A stretch of 9,158 nucleotides of DNA from positions 1 to 9,158 of the forward strand of contig JAUIHJ010000306.1 in the NCBI GenBank assembly GCA_030432015.1, given 5' to 3'. This document shows positions 6,859 to 9,158 of the stretch, one piece after another. Source of the DNA: a bacterium (GTDB lineage Bacteria > Planctomycetota > Planctomycetia > Pirellulales > Pirellulaceae). The notes below the pieces were generated by a model. It saw nothing but the letters and a program-made list of their open reading frames with translations. It ran no database searches and was not told where the DNA came from. The translations under genes were made by a program, and so were the position numbers. Each line of letters opens with the position of its first letter. Position 1 is the stretch's first letter.

Positions 6859-6882
6859 CTGTGCGTCACTCTGTGCGTCACT
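6859..6882. repeat. Perfect 12-bp tandem duplication at the hydroxylase stop codon
   Basis: CTGTGCGTCACT occurs twice back to back (6859-6870 and 6871-6882). Read on the - strand, each copy carries a TGA in the hydroxylase frame (6878-6880 and 6866-6868), so the gene has two in-frame stop codons four codons apart. The second copy lies in the 40-bp spacer before the sulfur-carrier gene. It looks like a small slippage duplication. Confidence 0.7.
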
Positions 6883-9158
6883 TCGCCTGAAGCGCTTTCC
6901 AGACTTTGGGTGGGGACATCGGCAATTCGTTCATGCGGCACCCGGTCGCTCGGTGGATCGCGATGGCGAGCGCGGCCGGCGGTGGAACAATGGGCACTTC
7001 CCCGACGCCGCGCACCCCGTAGGGATGATCCGGGTTGGGCACTTCGACGATGATCGTTTCGATCATCGGCAGGTCATAGGCGGTGGGAATCCGATAGTCG
7101 AGAAAGCTGGCGTTGCGCATCCGATCTTGGTCGTCATAAAAATATTCTTCATTCAATGCCCAGCCGATCCCCTGCGCCGCTCCGCCTTGCATTTGACCTT
7201 CGACGTAACTGGGGTGGATCGCCCGCCCTGCATCCTGCGCCACGGTGTAACGCAAGATCGTGACCTTACCGGTATCAGGATCAACTTCGACGTCGACGAT
7301 GTGCGCGCCGAACGCGTTGGTGGAAACCTGCGGCGACACGCTCGCCCGCCCGACAATCGGATCACCGGCATTGCCCAGCTTGACCGCCAACTCCTTGAAC
7401 GCCAATGCGTTGCCCTGGAACTGATACACACCGTCGACCACGGTGACCTGATCCGGTTCACACTCCCACAGTTCGGCAGCACGGCGGATCATCTGCTTCT
7501 GAATATCGAGCCCTGCGTGATAAGCGGCCAGCCCCGTCGCGAAGGTCACACGACTGCCGCCGGTCACATCCGTGTAGCCGATGCTGTCGGTGTCGACGAC
7601 CTGCGGCTGCACGTCGGCCGCCGTAATGCCCAGTGTTTCTGCCAGTTGCATCGCGATCGAGGCGCGGGTGCCGCCGATGTCGGTCGAACCTTCCGACATG
7701 GACACCGTGCCGTCAGGATTGACGGCCGCCGTCACGCTGGACTGCAAGCCGGCATTGAACCAAAACCCGCACGCCACGCCGCGTCCCCGGTGCGGGCCTT
7801 CGAGCGGTGAATTCCAATGCTCGCTGTCGCGAACCGCCTCCAACGTCTCCACCAGGCCAATGCGGGGAAACACGGGGCCATCCACACGCCGCATCCCCTC
7901 GCGAGCGGCGTTCTGAAGACGGAATTCAAGTGGGTCCAATTCCAGCGCCGTGGCCAGCTCGTCAATGACCGATTCACAGGCGAAGGCGGCGTGGGTCGAA
8001 CCGGGCGCTCGATAGGCCTGCACCTTGGGCTTGTTCGCGACCACGTCGTAGCCATCAACAACCGCGTTGGGAATATCGTAGCAACTGAAGACGCACATGC
8101 AGCCGGGACCGATCACACCGCCCGGAAAGGCACCGGCATCGTAGGCCAACCAGGCCTCGCCGGCGGTCAGCTTGCCATCCTTGGTGGCCCCCAGTTTGAC
8201 CCGCATGAAGGAACCCGGCGTCGGGCCGGTCGCTTCAAACACTTCGTCGCGACGCATCGCGATCTTGACCGGTCGCCCGCATTTGCGGCTCAAGACCGCT
8301 GCCACGGGCTGCTCGTAGACGGCGATCTTGCCGCCAAATCCACCACCAATTTCGCACGGGATGACCAGCACCTGGGACACCGGAATCTTCAGCAATTCCG
8401 CCAGTTGCTGCCGCACCACAAAGGAACCCTGCGTCCCGGTCCAGATCTTGAGCCGACCGTCTTCGTTCCACATCGCGATCGACACGTGAGGCTCAATGTA
8501 TCCCTGGTGAATCGACGATGTCTTGAACTCGCGTTCGATAACAACATCGGCGGCAGCCCACCCGGCATCCATGTTCCCCTGTTCGAAATGTATGTGCTGC
8601 GAAATATTGCTGGGCTTGGCCGCCGTGTCACCCAGCGACTGCGTCATCAGGTTGTCATGGAGCAGCGGTGCGTCGTCCTGCATCGCATCTAAGACCCAGG
8701 TGACTGACGGCAACGGCTCATATTCGACCTTGATCTTGGCGGCCGCCTCTTCCGCCAGGTGCGAATTGGTCGCACAAACTGCGGCGACGGCGTGTCCCTT
8801 ATAGAGCGCCTTGCCTCGAGCCAGAACATTGCCAGAGAGGTGAGCGTAGTTGATACAACCTTCGCCCAGATTCTCCACCTTGTCCCACGGATCAGGCAGG
8901 TCGGCCGATGTCATGGTGGCCAGCACGCCCGGCATCGCGTCCGCTTCGCTGGTGTCGATCGACACAATGCGCGCATGGGCGTGGGGACTGCGGACAAAGG
9001 CTCCGTAGGCCATGTTGGGCAGATGCACGTCTGAGGTGTAAAGTGCCTTGCCGGTCACCTTATCGGCACCGTCGTGACGGATCGGACGGGTACCGATGAC
9101 CTTATATGCTTTCGTCTTGGCCGCAGTTGCGGAAGTCGTGGCTTCGTCAAGGGCGGGT
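6878..9158 (-). CDS. Molybdopterin-binding large subunit of a xanthine dehydrogenase/aldehyde oxidase-family hydroxylase, 5' end off window
   Basis: A molybdenum hydroxylase catalytic subunit that oxidises a substrate (purine, aldehyde or N-heterocycle) with water as oxygen source. It usually works with FAD and [2Fe-2S] subunits, which must be encoded outside this window if present. The frame is open to the window edge: 33 codons precede the GTG at 9056-9058, including the family-typical GTRPIRHDGADKVTG, so that GTG is internal. About 760 residues are seen, nearly full length. Counting from the GTG, motifs are HQGYIEP (184-190), GGGFGGK (238-244), AYRAPGS (348-354), DIGGT (460-464), QGGAAQGIG (624-632), and the catalytic Glu687 in GVRGVGEVP. 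AYRAPG lacks the Cys of form I CO dehydrogenase (AYRCSFR), so CO oxidation is unlikely. DIGGT stands where many relatives have a GQG motif. The substrate is unknown. It is probably the promoter-proximal known gene of an operon with the two genes after it. Confidence 0.93.
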   Translation of the reverse strand, partial: PALDEATTSATAAKTKAYKVIGTRPIRHDGADKVTGKALYTSDVHLPNMAYGAFVRSPHAHARIVSIDTSEADAMPGVLATMTSADLPDPWDKVENLGEGCINYAHLSGNVLARGKALYKGHAVAAVCATNSHLAEEAAAKIKVEYEPLPSVTWVLDAMQDDAPLLHDNLMTQSLGDTAAKPSNISQHIHFEQGNMDAGWAAADVVIEREFKTSSIHQGYIEPHVSIAMWNEDGRLKIWTGTQGSFVVRQQLAELLKIPVSQVLVIPCEIGGGFGGKIAVYEQPVAAVLSRKCGRPVKIAMRRDEVFEATGPTPGSFMRVKLGATKDGKLTAGEAWLAYDAGAFPGGVIGPGCMCVFSCYDIPNAVVDGYDVVANKPKVQAYRAPGSTHAAFACESVIDELATALELDPLEFRLQNAAREGMRRVDGPVFPRIGLVETLEAVRDSEHWNSPLEGPHRGRGVACGFWFNAGLQSSVTAAVNPDGTVSMSEGSTDIGGTRASIAMQLAETLGITAADVQPQVVDTDSIGYTDVTGGSRVTFATGLAAYHAGLDIQKQMIRRAAELWECEPDQVTVVDGVYQFQGNALAFKELAVKLGNAGDPIVGRASVSPQVSTNAFGAHIVDVEVDPDTGKVTILRYTVAQDAGRAIHPSYVEGQMQGGAAQGIGWALNEEYFYDDQDRMRNASFLDYRIPTAYDLPMIETIIVEVPNPDHPYGVRGVGEVPIVPPPAALAIAIHRATGCRMNELPMSPPKVWKALQAK

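Noticed and set aside
6815..8692. Two long + strand ORFs (6815-7810 and 7817-8692) opposite the hydroxylase gene.
   Set aside because: The - strand frame carries every hydroxylase hallmark across the region. The + strand translations are His/Arg/Gly-rich shadows.
9056..9058. GTG as the start codon of the hydroxylase large subunit.
   Set aside because: The frame continues open to the window edge with family-typical sequence (GTRPIRHDGADK) upstream, so the true start lies off the window.

Overview
The window is ordinary bacterial chromosomal DNA: about 60% G+C by eye, densely packed, with seven protein genes and no RNA gene, CRISPR array or insertion sequence that I can see. The best guess for the host is a planctomycete. 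That rests on recalled family flavour only: the long C-terminal tail of the deformylase, the FCGET variant in MiaB, and the general lack of Shine-Dalgarno sites. No phylogenetic marker was tested.

Left part, + strand (1-3302): the 3' part of def (peptide deformylase), then fmt (methionyl-tRNA formyltransferase), then after a 261-bp gap miaB (tRNA methylthiotransferase). Def and Fmt form the formyl-methionine cycle: Fmt formylates initiator Met-tRNA and Def removes the formyl group from finished proteins. MiaB is also a translation gene, acting on tRNA position 37. The fmt-miaB gap begins with a GC-rich hairpin over the fmt stop codon and a 17-bp tandem repeat, and holds a possible promoter for miaB.

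Middle, + strand (3349-5451): a 700-residue APC-superfamily permease. It has an unusual loop of about 110 residues before its last membrane segment that resembles the flagellin IN motif, and a soluble C-terminal domain that looks like the universal-stress-protein fold. Its stop codon directly abuts the stop codon of the next, convergent gene.

Right part, - strand (5452-9158): read in transcription order, the large molybdopterin subunit of a xanthine dehydrogenase/aldehyde oxidase-type hydroxylase (5' end beyond the window), a small MoaD/ThiS/CysO-like sulfur carrier ending in Gly-Gly, and a PLP-dependent DSD1/D-threonine-aldolase-like enzyme. Spacings of 40 and 12 bp suggest one operon. The substrate of the hydroxylase, the job of the carrier and the reaction of the PLP enzyme are not fixed by the sequence.

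The most noteworthy points are the flagellin-IN-like loop in the permease, the hydroxylase/sulfur-carrier/PLP-enzyme cassette, and a Tyr in place of the usual metal-binding His in the PLP enzyme.
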